The notes below the pieces were generated by a model, which ran no database searches, was not told where the DNA came from, and worked only from the letters and a program-made list of their open reading frames with translations. From assembly GCA_008477525.1 (NCBI GenBank), contig SPDT01000004.1, forward strand, positions 3,410,001 through 3,474,000: DNA of 64,000 nucleotides, read 5' to 3'. The stretch comes from Hypomyces perniciosus (Eukaryota > Ascomycota > Sordariomycetes > Hypocreales > Hypocreaceae). Below are positions 49,633 to 62,694 of this stretch, piece after piece. Made by a program: the position numbers and the translations under genes. Each line of letters starts with the position of its first letter. Positions within the stretch are counted from its first letter, which is position 1.

Positions 49633-49909
49633 TATTAGAGATTAGTATATTAGAGACCCTCTTTAAGGCAGATGGATTAGGCGAGGGACTGTAACCTTAG
49701 GGAAGAGTAAAGGAGGTTAAAGAGCAGTTACTTGGAGGAGAAATAGGTACTAATAAGCAGGTAATAAGCCAGAAACTAATATTTAAGTGTAGCAGCAGTA
49801 GTTTACTGGTCTCTGAAGTTCTATATCTTTAGGGACTACAGTTACTCTTATATATGCATTCCGGCCCATGTAATATTACGAGAGCTCTGGAGCTTCCGGT
49901 CTCCTAACA
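49633..49909 (-). repeat. B3 5' LTR (277 bp)
   Basis: Same length and same 15 bp duplication as the 3' LTR, here TATTAGAGATTAGTATATTAGAGACC-like (RIP-altered). The right end is GTCTCCTAACA, then CTAGA. Confidence 0.85.
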
Positions 49910-50853
49910 CTAGATTAAAGTTATTTAACTTAAAAGCTTATCTTTTAAAGGAGTATTCCTCTTTGAAATAAAAAAGGGATAGGTTCTTTTAGTAAAAGAG
50001 CTATGGTAGTATATTCCGCTAAAGTAAAGAGTTCCTTTATAAAGGAAAAGGGTTATATTTATTTATTAGGGATAAAGAAATTAGCTGGTCTTTTAGGGAT
50101 AGTTTCCTATATTAATACTAATTGCAAAATATTAACTTATTATCCATTTTATATCTTCTTTAAATATCTTTAATATAAGTAAAGATAATTTATATACTAG
50201 AGATTGCAAGAGAAGTAAGAATAGTACTTTTATTAAGAGTTAAGGAAAACCAGCTAAAAGTATTAGTAAAATTAAGATAAAGTCTTTATACTAAGAGATT
50301 AAATAATTAATATATCCTGTATTAGCCCTTTATAGCTATTTTATCTATTAACTTATTTACTAGTAAATAAAATAAGGGTTATAATAGTATATTATTAGTT
50401 TAAAGAGGCTTAGGGTATATAATACTAACTATTTTACCTATATATTCACTTTTACTATAGTGATTGATATTTTAGTAATTTTTCCTAGGATTTTAGCTTT
50501 TAATTAATAGGTATTGTTAATTAATAGTTTCTTAAGGTTATGCTTTTTTATTATATTTTAGCGCGTTACCCCTAAGTTAATTAATCTTACTATCTTTTTG
50601 GAAATTGCAATTAACTAACCTGCATTTTCAGAGTTAAATATTATATTAATCTATATTAAATAGTTAGAAAAGGGGTTTTACGCTATTTCCTTTAACTAAT
50701 CATTTTATATTTATATAAAGATTAAGTAAAGCTAGCCTATAATTCTAATAATAGTTAAGTAAAGGTAAATCTTTATAGTAGTATAGAAGTGCCTTTAATA
50801 ATTACTTCCTAGGATATAATCCCTAAAATTTCCCCTTATTTTAGTTATTACTT
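49910..50853 (-). pseudogene. D1 leader and start of gag
   Basis: Reverse complement of D2 22568-23510, next to the 5' LTR. Moderately mutated. A gag start cannot be fixed. Confidence 0.6.
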
Positions 50854-51258
50854 TTATTAAAAGGGAATTAGCACTTTTAAATATATATATAATATATATA
50901 CTTACCTATATATAATAACTAGTAGTAAGCGCGGGAACCGCGCTCTTAATAAAACTATAAAGCAGCAATTAAATAATATAGGAATTAAAAGATACTGTAG
51001 ATTATTTAATTATAATGCCAGCAGTAAAAAGTAATTAATGGTTACCTTTATATACCTTAGTAGCTATAAAGTTATAGGTAGGGTCATATATTAAAGGGGG
51101 AAGAAGGTTATTATATATTAAACTAGGTTTATTTATATATTTTTATACTTTGATGCTTTTTTAATCTAGTAACTGTTTAAATAAGCAGCCAACTTTTGTC
51201 GGGTAAGCTTGATAAAAGAAATGCAGGTGCATTAAGTATATCAGTTACCCCTAACAAA
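50854..51258 (-). repeat. D1 5' LTR (405 bp)
   Basis: TTATTAAAAGGGAATTAGC to CCCCTAACAAA, exactly 405 bp. Intermediate RIP load: the palindromic GCGCGGGAACCGCGC at about 50929-50943 is kept. Copia-E (E4) continues immediately to the right. Confidence 0.9.
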
Positions 51259-53092
51259 CTATATATATAATTCCTTTAATATATATATTCCTTACATTTT
51301 CTATTAGCGCTTTAAATACTTTTAGGCCTAAATATTTTAATTGTAAATACTAAAGCTATTTAAAGTTATATTATAATATTAAAGAATTATATATTAATCT
51401 TCTTTTACTTTCTAATACTATATATATATTATAATCTATATAACAAACATAAAAAAAGCTATTAAGCTGCTTAATATAGTATGTTTAAAAATAAACGCAA
51501 TATAAAGTAATAAACGTTTATATTAAAGAAATAAAAAAGTATACTTATATTTTACGTTCCCTATAATAATATTTACATTAACTATATTAATATAAAATAT
51601 ATTATTATACCCTATTAGCTAAATCCCTACTTTTTAAACCTTTAATCAAAATATAATATTAATATAAAATCCTTTAACTATAACTATATTTATAAACTTA
51701 ATAAATCGCGCTATCTTTTAATATCGATTATAAAGAATATCCTTTAATGAATAATATATATTAATATACTTATTAAATATACTATAAAGCTTGCATTTTC
51801 TCTATTAATTAAGTTTAAAGAAATTAAAGTAGCTATAATAGTTGAAGATATTCCTCCCTATATTAAACCAGTAAAGTTAATACCCCTTTTACTAAGCTTT
51901 TTATAAGTAACCTACTATTTATCCTTTTATAAATATATATAAATCTCTATAGTCGATTTAAATATAAAATTATACATCCCTTTTTTATTAAACTTTCTGA
52001 TAAATATAATATATACTTTACTAAAGTTATTTAAAGGCTAAATATATCTTTTAAGTCTATATCAGCACTCTTTACTAATAAAAGGCTTTAAATATATATT
52101 ACTATTACCTGCTATATTATTAAAGTAGTTACTAAAAGTTATATAAAAGCTATAAATATAATTCTTTATATTCTTTATACTATTTAACAAAAGCTAGCTA
52201 AATTAATTAAAGTAAAAGACTTTTTTTATTTTACTACTTTTAATTAAACTATTTATATAAAATAAATAGTAGGCAGTAAAGTTTAAAGTAAAGTATACTT
52301 TAATAGCTTTTAAAAAAACTATTTAAAAAGCTATTCCTATAACTTTAAAAAGCTTATACTTTACTGCATTTAAATAAAGATATACCTAGCAAATATATTA
52401 TACTTTTAGCTTAATATTCCTGCACTCTGCTTTATATAATATAAATTAATAAAATAAATATATTTCCTTTTATATTATATTTTTATAAAAGGGTAGTTAA
52501 CTTTTAAACTTTTTAATACTTTTGTAAATAATAAAGTTTATATTAAAATCTTTATTATTATTATAAGCTATTTTAATAGTAATAAATGCTAAAGCTATAG
52601 CTTATAATTTTATTAAAATAAACTATAAATATTAAATTTAACTATCTTTTAACTTTACTTTAAAATAATAACTTTAATTTTCCTTCTTTTATTATTATTA
52701 GTAATAAAAAATTAATACTTTTAAAGGGTATTATTAAAATAAACAGAAATATTTATTAAAGAGGGGGTAAAACCAAATACTTTAACAGCAGTTTCCTTTT
52801 CTTTTATTAAAATAAATAATTTAAAAGCAGGGAAATTATTATTTAATTAATTAAAGAAATATAAATTATTTTATTTTATACTTTAATAATAGTTATATAA
52901 TTAATAAAAACAGTAATTTATTTAATTTACTAGACTATTAATTCTAGCTTTATAAAAATTATATTCTTTATATTATTTATTATAAAAAATAACTTTAATA
53001 GCTTAAAGGTAAAAGTAAAGGGTATAAAGAGTAATATAATATTAAAGTAAAAGTTTTTAATAACTTTAATAGTTATTACTTAAACTTATAAC
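51259..53092 (-). pseudogene. Copia-E (E4) gag and GAG-pre-integrase part
   Basis: Reverse complement of E2 35384 to about 37400. Heavily mutated. Its right end has the remnant of the internal tRNA-type primer site next to the LTR. Confidence 0.75.
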
Positions 53093-53364
53093 TATAGTAA
53101 AGTATAGTATAGTGATATAAAGTATAAAGAGATAGGAAATAAAGTTTAATTCTATAAAAAGAATATATTATACTAGCTTTACTATATATATATATATAGT
53201 TAATATACAGAAGAAGCTATATATATATACTATAAGCGTTTATATAGTATATTGCTTTCACCATATATATATTAACTTATATCTACTTTATAAGTAAATA
53301 AAAGGTCTTTAACGCTAGCTCTAATACTAATAGGTAGTAGGGCCTTAGCTTACTTAACCTAACA
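53093..53364 (-). repeat. E4 5' LTR
   Basis: Copia-E LTR in minus orientation, the most RIP-eroded copy (even the TATATATA core is blurred), ending TTAACCTAACA. It is a few bases longer than 263 bp because of a short repeat near 53101-53115. Confidence 0.8.
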
Positions 53365-53450
53365 AATACTATTATTTAGATTATAAAGAATAGTATAGTT
53401 AGAAATTAAAGGATTATATTTTAGTTTATTTCTTAAAGCTTATATAGCCT
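53365..53450. other. 86 bp spacer between E4 and E5
   Basis: AT-rich, matches no family in the window. It may be the only surviving piece of the locus that received the elements. No feature seen. Confidence 0.4.
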
Positions 53451-55899
53451 TATTGGGTTAAGTAGGCCGGGGCCCTACCGCTTATCAGCGCTAGGGAGCT
53501 CTTATCTGCTTACAAAGTAAATACAAGCTAATATATATATCGCGTAAGCGATATATTAGATAGTGCAGACGCTTACAGCGCTGCATACAGCTTCTTCTTT
53601 ATGTTAGCTATGTATATATATAGCGAGGCCACTATAGTATATTCTCTTTTATAGAATCAAGCTTCGTTTCCTATCTGTCTATACTCTATATAGCTGTGCC
53701 GCGCTCTGCCACAATTATAAGCCCAGGTAGTAACTATTAAAGTTACTAGAAACTTTTACTTTAATATTATATCTCTCTTTATACCCTTTACCCTTGCCTT
53801 TAAGCTATTAAAGCTATCTCTTATAATAGATAGTGTAAAGGATATTGCTTTTATAAAGCTAGAATTAATAGTTTAATAAATTAAATAGATTACTGTTTTA
53901 ACTAACTATACAACTACTGTTAAAGTCTAGAATAAGATTAATTTTAATCTCCTTAATTAGCTAAATAATTATTTTCCTACTATTAGGCTATTTACTTTAA
54001 TAAAAGTAAAAGAGTATATAGTATAAAAGTTTAGTTTTAATGCCTTTATAGTAGATATCTTTATTTATTATAATAGTATACTTTAAGAGTATTAGTTTAA
54101 TATTGCTTTAAATAAAAAGAAAAGGAAAGCTAATAATATAGTCCTAAATTAAATTTAAAAAATAGTTAACTTTAATATTTATACTTTAAGTTTAATAGAC
54201 TTTAAAGCTGCAGCTTTAGCCTTTACTGCTATTAAAGCAGCCTATAATAATAATAAAGACTTTAATATTAAGTTTACTATTTATTAAATTATTAAAAAGC
54301 TTAAAGATTAATTAGCTTTTTATAAAGATATAATATATAAAAAAGTATATTTATTTTATTAATATATATTATATAAAGTAAAGCGCAGGAATATTAAGTT
54401 AAAAGTATAGTATACCTATTAAATATATATTTATATAAGTGCAGTAAAGTATAAGCTTTTAAAGGTTATAGGAATAGCTTTTTAAATAGCTTTCCTTAAA
54501 GCTATTAAAGTATACTTTACATTAAGCTTTATTATTTATTACTTATACTATATAAATAGCTTAATTAAAAGTAGTAAAATAAATAAAATCTTTTCTTTTA
54601 ATTAATTTAAATAGTTTTTTTTAAATACTTTAAAGAATATAGAGAATTATATTTATGGCTTTTATATAATATTTAATAACTGCTTTAATAATATATTAAA
54701 CAGTAATAATATATATTTAAAGCCTTTTATTAATAAAAAGTGCCTTTATAGACCTAAAAAATATATTTCGCCTTTAAATAACTATAGTAAGGTATATACT
54801 GCGCTTACTAGAAGGCCTAATAAGAAAGGGAAATATATTTTTATATTTAAGCAGGCTATAGAAATTTATACGCGCCTGCGAGAAAATAAATAATAGGTTA
54901 CTTGCAAGAAGTTTAATAAAAGGGGTATTAACTTTACTGCCTTAATATAAAGAGGAATAGCCTTAACTGTTATAGCTGCTTTAATCTCTTTAAACTTAAT
55001 TAATAAAGAAGATATAAGCCTTACAGTATATTTAATAAATGTATCGATATATACTAATATATAGGATATACTTTACTGCCTCTTTTAAAGTACCCTTTTT
55101 AATATATATAATACTATTTATTTTATAAATAATAAGAATTACTTTATTCCTAGCTCTTTTATTTTAAATATAGAAAAAGATTATATTAAAGTAAAAGGAG
55201 CTAGCTATCTAATAATTAAAAAAGATTATTATCTATTAAAGGATATTCTTTATAATGTATATTAAAAGATAATGCGCTTTATTAAGCTTTTAAATATAGC
55301 TATAGTTAAAGGATTTTATATTAATATTATATTTTTATTAAAGCTTTAAAAAGCAGGGATTTAGTTAATAGGGTATAATAATATACTTTATACTAATATA
55401 GCCAGTTTAAATACTATTATAGGGAAGGTAAAATATAGGTATAATCTTTTATTTCTTTAATATAAGCCTTTATTACTTTATATTACCTTTATCTTTAAAT
55501 ATATTATATTAAGCAGCTTAACAGCTCTTTTTATTCTTTTTAATATAGACTATAGAATTTATATAGTATTAAGAAGTAGGAGAAGACTGATATATAATCC
55601 CCTAGTACTATAATATAACTTTAAACAGCTTTAGTATCTATAATTAGGATATCTAGGCCTAAAAGCGCTTAAAGCACTTATAAAAAATGCAAAGAATATA
55701 TATATTAAGGGAACTATGCATATAGAATATAAGGCTTGTACTTTTATATACGCGAAATAGGTTATCTCTTATAGACTATTTAATAAATAAGTATTAAGAC
55801 TATTCTTGAAAGTATACTGGGATCTTTAAGACTATCTTAAAGGCTATAATAGAGATAACTAGCTTTTAGTATTTAAAAAAGAATATACTGTATAGTTAT
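53451..55899 (+). mobile_element. Copia-E copy E5, 5' part only
   Basis: LTR (53451-53713), primer site (53714-53729), gag and GAG-pre-integrase in plus orientation, equivalent to E2 35121 to about 37560. It is cut by the insertion of E3 at GTTAT. The expected continuation of E5 is not found to the right of E3, so its 3' two thirds are lost. Confidence 0.85.
53730..55899 (+). pseudogene. Copia-E gag and GAG-pre-integrase (E5)
   Basis: Aligns with E2 gag throughout with mostly transition differences. It carries small length differences, for example an insertion near 55580 (AGGAGAAGACTG). The pre-integrase C-x2-C region is at about 55640-55760. No intact frame. Confidence 0.7.
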
Positions 55900-56162
55900 T
55901 ATGGCGGAGCGCGGCACAGCTATATAAAGTATAGAGAGATAGGAAACGAAGCTTGATTCTATAAAAGAGAATATACCGTAGTGGCCTCGCTATATATATA
56001 TATAGCTAACATAAAGAAGAAGCTGTATACAGCGCTATAAGCGTCTGCACTATTTAATATATCGCTTATACAATATATATATCAGCTTATATCTGCTTTA
56101 TAAGCAGATAAAAGCTCCTTAACGCTAATAAGCGGTAAGGCCCTAGCCTACTTAACCCAATA
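55900..56162 (-). repeat. E3 3' LTR (263 bp)
   Basis: TATGGCGGAGCGCGG to CTTAACCCAATA in plus view. Next to it CACCCCCCAGTT (56163-56174) is the polypurine tract on the element strand. Confidence 0.9.
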
Positions 56163-56463
56163 CACCCCCCAGTTAATAAAGCTATTCTTAATGCCTTATT
56201 AACTGCTACTCTAGCCTATCTATAGTATTATAACTGACTAGCCGCGCTCCTAGAGCCTCTTTTACTTAGTTAGAAGCTCTTTATTGTAAATACGCATTAA
56301 TATTCTATTATAAAGGTGAAAGGAATATAAGCGCTATAGCTATTGTTATTTTGTAATAATAGGAAGTTAAATAATAAAGCTCCTAAGCAGGTGAATTAGT
56401 CCTGAACAGCTAGAATAGGTATATTAGCTGCCCCCTAGCCCTTATTCCTCGCTCTTCTTCTTC

Positions 56464-56524
56464 AGTCATCAATATCATCATCATCAACATTAACAACAAC
56501 ATCAACATCAACATTAACAGCAAC
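56464..56524. repeat. ATC/AAC trinucleotide microsatellite in E3 3' UTR
   Basis: Alternating ATC, AAC and ATT triplets between the polyprotein stop and the LTR. E1 and E2 have shorter, mutated versions (ATTAATATT-type) at the same place. Confidence 0.7.
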
Positions 56525-56581
56525 ATAGCCCCCGCTATAAGTATTACGCTTTTGATTAATTTCCTTCGCGCTATATATTTA

Positions 56582-59500
56582 TTAGCTAACAGCGAAATCG
56601 CAGAAGAAGAATACCTTGTCGGTAAAGCGTGGTCGTGGTCGCCCCCCGAAGGTGGCTCGGCGCGGTGTTAGTCGCTCGGCTAGCTGAGCGGCCACGCCTG
56701 TTGCTACTCCCGCTCCTGCGCCAGCTAGTCTGGCTCCTTCGCGTCTAAAGGCTCGCCTCGCTGCTAAAGACGCGCGCGCTCTTGCTAAGCTATCTAGCTC
56801 TATGTCTTTATCTGCTTCTACTACTGCCTCTACTTTTACCTCTATTATCGCCGCTGCCCCTACTGCTATACCGTTATCCCCTCCTTATAAGGGTTATCTA
56901 AAGTCAGCAATTACCGGCAAAAGAGACTTCTCCTAGTATATTTCCGTCGCCTACTCTCAGCAGTGCGCTGCTTGCTTTAGTAGTAATTACTAATATACCC
57001 TTTAATAAGCTCCTCTTAGATTTGCCTATATTGCTTTATCTAATCGTATACTCTACAGTTATTTAATACTTACACCGATTGCATGCCGGCTCTTTTAAGC
57101 TGTAAATAAAGAGGATAACTAAGTAAATATACTATCGTTTCTTTATATGCTTATAAGCTTATATAATTAGATAGCAACCTAGTGTAAGAAGGCGTTATGC
57201 CTTTAATTTAACCTGTTAGAGGAGGAGAACTCGGTTTACCCTAAGGAAGCGGCTGCCTCGGGCAGCAGCGATAACAACAACGATAACAACGCCCTTCGCG
57301 CGCAGGCGCGCAAGGGCTGGAAAGCTCTCGGAGAATAGTTATTGCAGTAATAGGATATACCCTTATAGCTAGCAGCCTATAGGCCAGAATTAACCGGTTT
57401 CCTATATTCTTATATATTCTATTCCAGTAACTATATATCTGCTAAGTTTAATAGTACTTTAAAGTACTTAAAGCACTACTATAATAAAGCTTTGATAAAC
57501 CTATTAATAGGTATAAAGTTAATAGAAAAATAAAAAACTATAAACAATCCTTTCTAGTATTCCTGCTAAAGCTATATATTTTATATATTAATATAATATA
57601 AGCGAATACTAATTTATATACTCTCTTTAATTATAAGATATATAGTTAATTAATTATTACAATTAATATTCCAATTAATGCTAGGGTTAAATTTTATCTC
57701 CTAGAAAAAGCAATATAAACCTATAGCCTCCTTTACTATTTAAATAAAGGCAAGCAGCTTAGCTTTTATTATTAATATACTAATAGTGCTTTAATATATT
57801 ATATTTTATAGGATAAGGCCTGAGAAAAGTATAATAAAATACCCTTAAAATAATCTTTAAGTATTTATATTATTAGTAAAAGAAGTATTACTTAAAGCAG
57901 TTAAAACCTATATTTCTCTTTTCCCTTCATATTAAAAAGCTAGGAAACACTATATATATAAATAATAGATTAGCTAATTAACTGCTTTAAAGTACTTTTT
58001 ACTAGGGTTAATTAAAAACTATAATAAAGTTAAGGCGCTGTAAACTATATTAGGCTTTATTATAATAGCTATATAAAGCACTAATCTTACTTTCTTTTAA
58101 TATATTTTAATAATTACTTTTAAAGCTTATAATATACTTTTTTAAAGCTTTATAACAGGTATTAAAATTATAAAAAGCTATATTCCTTTATTAAGCCTAA
58201 ATTATTTTACAATTTTCTTAAAATAAATTTTATAAAAAAAGTATATCTTATACTTTATATAGTTTTAGGTAATCTTAATCTTTAAAAACTACTATATATC
58301 TCTTTTATTATAAAGCTTATACTTTACTTTTAAAGTATTTAATAGTTTAATATAAAAAGCTTTATTATTATAATAATATATAATTAAAATATTATTTATA
58401 TAAAATATAATAAAGATTTTCTAAGCTTTATTATAAAAGAGATAGGGCTTTTTAAAGCTTAAAATAAACCTTTATTACCTTAACGTTAAAGATAGTTTAT
58501 TAAACTATAGCTTTAGTAAATCCTTTAAGCTATATAAAGCTTTCGCGAGCTTTAAATAGATATTCAGCTACTTAAAACCTTTAAAGAGCTTATATATAAC
58601 TAGTTTCGAGTTTTTATCCTTTAAGGTATTAAGAAAAGCATTTTTAATATTATACTGCTTTAACTTAAAGTTAAATTTTGCTATAAGAGTAATAAATATA
58701 TAGAAAAAACGCGCTATTAATATAGCTATATATATACTCTTTATAGTAAAGCGCTTTTATAAATCCCTATAGACTATAAAGTAAGCTTTATAGTATTCTA
58801 GATTTCTATTTTAGTTAAACTTATAAATAAAAACCCGATATATTAATAGTAGCTTTATTATCGCCTTTAAGTATAGTATCTTTTACTAGGTTCCTTTTAT
58901 ATATAAAAAGTTAATCTTATTATATGCAGCTTACTTAAACCTATCTTTAAGTAAATATTTTATAAGCTTTTTTTAGTCTTTTAGCGATTTCGCTAAATCC
59001 TCCCAGTAAACAGTTAACTTATTAAAAGCTATACTCTTTTAAAAAAAAGATTTTTAGTCTATTACTATATTAAAAACGGTAAATACTATTTCCGCGCTCT
59101 TTAATTTATTACTTATTAGCTTCTATTAATTAAACAGCAGTTAATATAGCATTAAACTAAAAAGCCTAGTAATTATTAAATATATACTAGGCTTATTATT
59201 TTTAAAAGCAGTATTTAAAGTATATATTTTAATCTTATATACTAGGAAATATTTATTAGCCTTTTTTACAGGTTACTTCCCTTAAAGTCTTAAGCTCTTA
59301 TAAATATCAGCTACTACTTTACTATTTAAAGGATTATTAGCTAGTATTTCCTTAAAGGTTTGCTTTTCTTTTATAAAAGTAAGCGAGTCTCTTATATATT
59401 AATCTGCTTCTAGCCTTAATAGACTATCCTCTTTTATTAAATTATATACCCCCAATATATAAAGCTGTTCTTCCACTATATCCCTTTTTATAAAGAGGGG

Positions 59501-62300
59501 TAAATTATTTGCTAAAGCATTACTTAAGGTTCCTATTAATATACTAGTATTATCTATAAAGATTAACTATTTTAGGGTAGCCTTTAATATTTAAAGACTA
59601 AAAGGTCTTTTTAAATATATTAATAGCTTACTTAAAGTATTTATTAAACTATCTTTAATACTCTATATCTTTACTACCTTTAAAAGTATACTTTTTTTTT
59701 TATATTACCTATAAAGGTATTCTTTACTATAGGAATATATATAAGGAAAAATTTAAATTCCAGTTTATTTTATTTAACTTTATTAAATAGTTTATTTAAC
59801 TTAGCTATAGATAGCTTATCTGCAATCTCTTTATTACTATTAAAGAAGCTAGTTTTATTAAACTGTATATTCTTTATAATAATTACCTTTACTAAATAAG
59901 GTAATTAAATGCAATATATATTATTTACAGTATAGCTAATAAAATATCCAATTAGCCTTTTAGGCTTAGTTTTAAATTCTCTCTTTTTCTAGCCAGCCTT
60001 ATAGTCTTTATTTAGTATATAAGCGCAGTAGCTATATATATAAAGCCTGCTTTAATCTAGCTATAAATCCGTAAAAGGCTCCTTTATCGGAAAAGGCGCA
60101 AAATCGCGAAACTATTACTTTAATTTATCGATAAATAATATTATATTAAGGCTGCGCGTAAAACTTATATTAATAATATACACTACAGCTCTTGCGCTCT
60201 TAGGCTATAAGTCAGTTAAGAGACCCGCAGCTTCTAGCATCTTAATTAACTTATTTATAACTTCCTAACCTGCCTATTTTAAAGCGCCATTTAGCTTATA
60301 TATATAGAAAGGGGCAAGCTTTAAGATAATACCCTTTATATTAGCCTAGATCTAAAAGTATAATAAGCTTTTAACCGCAATTACAGCTTTCTTATTATCC
60401 TGCCTAAAAAAGTATATAAAGATATTATATTATATCTTTACTATACTTATAAAATTAAAAAAAGCACTAAAAACAATTTCCTATTCTTTATTTAATAAAG
60501 GGCGTATATATAACTATATAGTATATTCTTCTTTAGGCACTAGAAGCCAGTTATCCCTATTATAGCCCCTAAGATAGTCTTAAAGATCCCAGTACACTCT
60601 AAAAAACAGTTTTAGTGCTTGTCTATTAGACAGTGTGCGAGAGATAACCTATTTTATATATATAAAAGCATAAGCCTTATATTCTATATATATAGTTCCT
60701 TTAATATATATATTCCTTGCATTCTTTATAAGTACTCTAAGCGCTTCTAAGCCTAGATATCTTAATTATAAATGCTAAAGCGATTCAAAGTTATATTATA
60801 ATATTAAGGGATTATATATTAGTCTTCTCCTACTTTTTAATACTATATAAATATTATAGTCTATATTAAGAAAAATAAAAAAAGCTATTAAACTGCTTAA
60901 TATAGTATATTTAAGCATAAGCGCAATATAAAGCAATAGAGGCTTATATTAAAGGAATAAAAGATTATACTTATACTTTACCTTCCTTATAATAGTATTG
61001 AAACTAGCTATACTAGTATAAAGTATATTATTGCACCCTATTAGCCAAATCTTTACTTTCTAAAGCTTTAATAAAAATATAATATTAATATAAAATCCTT
61101 TAACTACAGCTATGTTTAAAAGTTTAATAAAATATATTATCTTTTAATATAAATTATAAAGAATATCTTTTAGCAGACAATAACCTCTTTTAATTATTAA
61201 ATAACTAACTCCTTTTACTTGAATATAATCCTTTTCTATATTTAAAATAAAAAAGCTAGGAATAAAGTAATTCCTGCTATTTATAAAATAAATAGTATTA
61301 TATATATTAAAAAAGGTACTTTAAAAGAGGCAGTAAACTATATCCTATATATTAATATATATTAATACATTTATTAAATATATTGCAGGGCTTGCATTTT
61401 CTTTATTAATTAGGTTTAGGGAGATTAAAGCAGTTATAATAGTTAAAGCTATTCCTGTTTATATTAAGGCAGTAAGCTTAATACCCCTTTTACTAAGCTT
61501 CTTATAGGTAACCTATTATTTATTTTCTTATAAACGCGCGTAAATCTCTATAGCCTATTTAAGTATAAAAGTATACTTCCCTTTTTATTAAGCCTTCTAG
61601 TAAATGTAATATATACTTTACTATAGTTATTTAAAGGCTAAGTATACCTTTTAAATCTATAAAAGCACTTTTTATTAATAAAAGGCTTTAAATATATATT
61701 ACTACTATTTAATATATTATTAAAGCAGTTATTAAATATTATATAAAAGCTATAAATATAGTTTTTTATATTCTTTAAAGTATTTAAAAAAAGCTATTTA
61801 AGCTAATTAAAAGAGAAAATTTTATTTATTTTACTGCTTTTAATTAGGCTATTTATATAGTATAAGTAATAGGCAGTAAAGCTTAAAGTAAAGTATATTT
61901 TAATAGCTTTAAAGAAAACTATTTAAAAAGCTATTTTTATAATTTCTAAAAGCTTATACTTTACTATACTTATATAAATATATACCTAATAGGTATATTA
62001 TACTTCTAGCCTAATATTCCTGCACTTTACTTTATATAATATATATTAATAAAATAAATATACTTCCTTATATATTATATCTTCGCGAAAAGCTAATTAA
62101 TCTTTAAACTTTTTAATAATTTAGCGAATAGTAAACTTAATATTAAAGTCTTTATTATTATTATAGGCTATTTTAATAGCAGTAAAGGCTAAAGCTGCAG
62201 CTTTAAAGTCTATTAAAATTAAAATATAGATACTAGAGTTAACTATCTTCTAGATTTAATTTAAAATTATATCGCTAGCCTTCCTCTTTTCTTTATTTAA
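56582..62300 (-). pseudogene. Copia-E gag-pol polyprotein (E3)
   Basis: Same domain order as E2 on the minus strand; the RT active site is near 58388-58405. The C-terminal about 330 codons (57350 down to the stop at 56584-56582) are readable with few breaks and give the best view of the tail: an acidic/Ala-rich stretch (ADKDIELDSL), a short Gly-Ala run, then RRATFGGRPRPRF and FTDKVFFF. A second GC-rich patch at 57230-57340 encodes a Val-rich stretch and an AAARGS-like stretch that E2 has lost. Confidence 0.8.
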
Positions 62301-62694
62301 AGTAATATTAAACTAATACTTTTAAAGTATACTATTATAGTAAATAAACATATCTGCTATAAAGGCATTAAAATTAAACTTTTATACTATATATTCCTTT
62401 ACTTTTATTAAAGTAAATAGCTTAATAGCAGGGAAATAATTATTTAGCTAATTAAAGAAATTAAAATTAATTTTATTCTAAACTTTAATAATAGTTATAT
62501 AATTAATTAAAATAATAATTTATTTAATCTACTAAACTATTAATTCTAGCTTTATAAAAGCAATATCCTTTATATTATTTATTATAAAAGATAGCTTTAG
62601 CAGTTTAAAGGCAAAGGTAAAGGGTATAAAGAGAGATATAATATTAAAGTAAAAGTTTCTAGTAATTATAATAGTTACTACCTAGGCGTATAAC

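Larger units (their letters stand above)
42372..49909 (-). mobile_element. Gypsy-B copy B3 with 277 bp LTRs
   Basis: Complete minus-strand Gypsy-B in D1 gag, with a solo D LTR inside. Both LTRs are 15 bp longer than in B1 and B2 because of the same tandem duplication near the LTR 3' end, so B3 descends from a variant lineage. Flanks are ATAAA (left) and CTAGA (right) and do not match, unlike the other complete elements. CTAGA resembles the B1 site and ATAAA the B2 site. Confidence 0.8.
4267..51258 (-). mobile_element. D1: large LTR element of family D, split many times
   Basis: Minus-strand element with a 5' LTR at 50854-51258 and a 3' LTR at 4267-4540 plus 12247-12377. Both total 405 bp. 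After removing nested insertions, D1 itself is about 8.6 kb. Its order can be followed by matching the uninterrupted copy D2: gag at 50853-49910, 42371-42239, 35120-34148 and 33567-32121, then protease near 21260, then unassigned sequence to the 3' LTR. Flanking target duplication is imperfect (TTATT left, CTATA right), but continuity of Copia-E across the site supports the insertion. I found no reverse transcriptase, RNase H or integrase in any D1 segment. Confidence 0.75.
3669..53364 (-). mobile_element. Copia-E copy E4, split by D1
   Basis: Two separated pieces of one minus-strand Copia-E. The right piece (51259-53364) has the 5' LTR and gag; the left piece (3669-4266) has the integrase region. 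In the complete copy E3 the sequences flanking the break are adjacent (about 60685-60700), so the 47 kb between them is an insertion, D1. The left piece ends at LTR-A and nothing of E4's reverse transcriptase, RNase H or 3' LTR remains. The base just outside the 5' LTR starts AATAC, with no partner to test. E4 is the oldest recognisable insertion of the central block. Confidence 0.8.
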
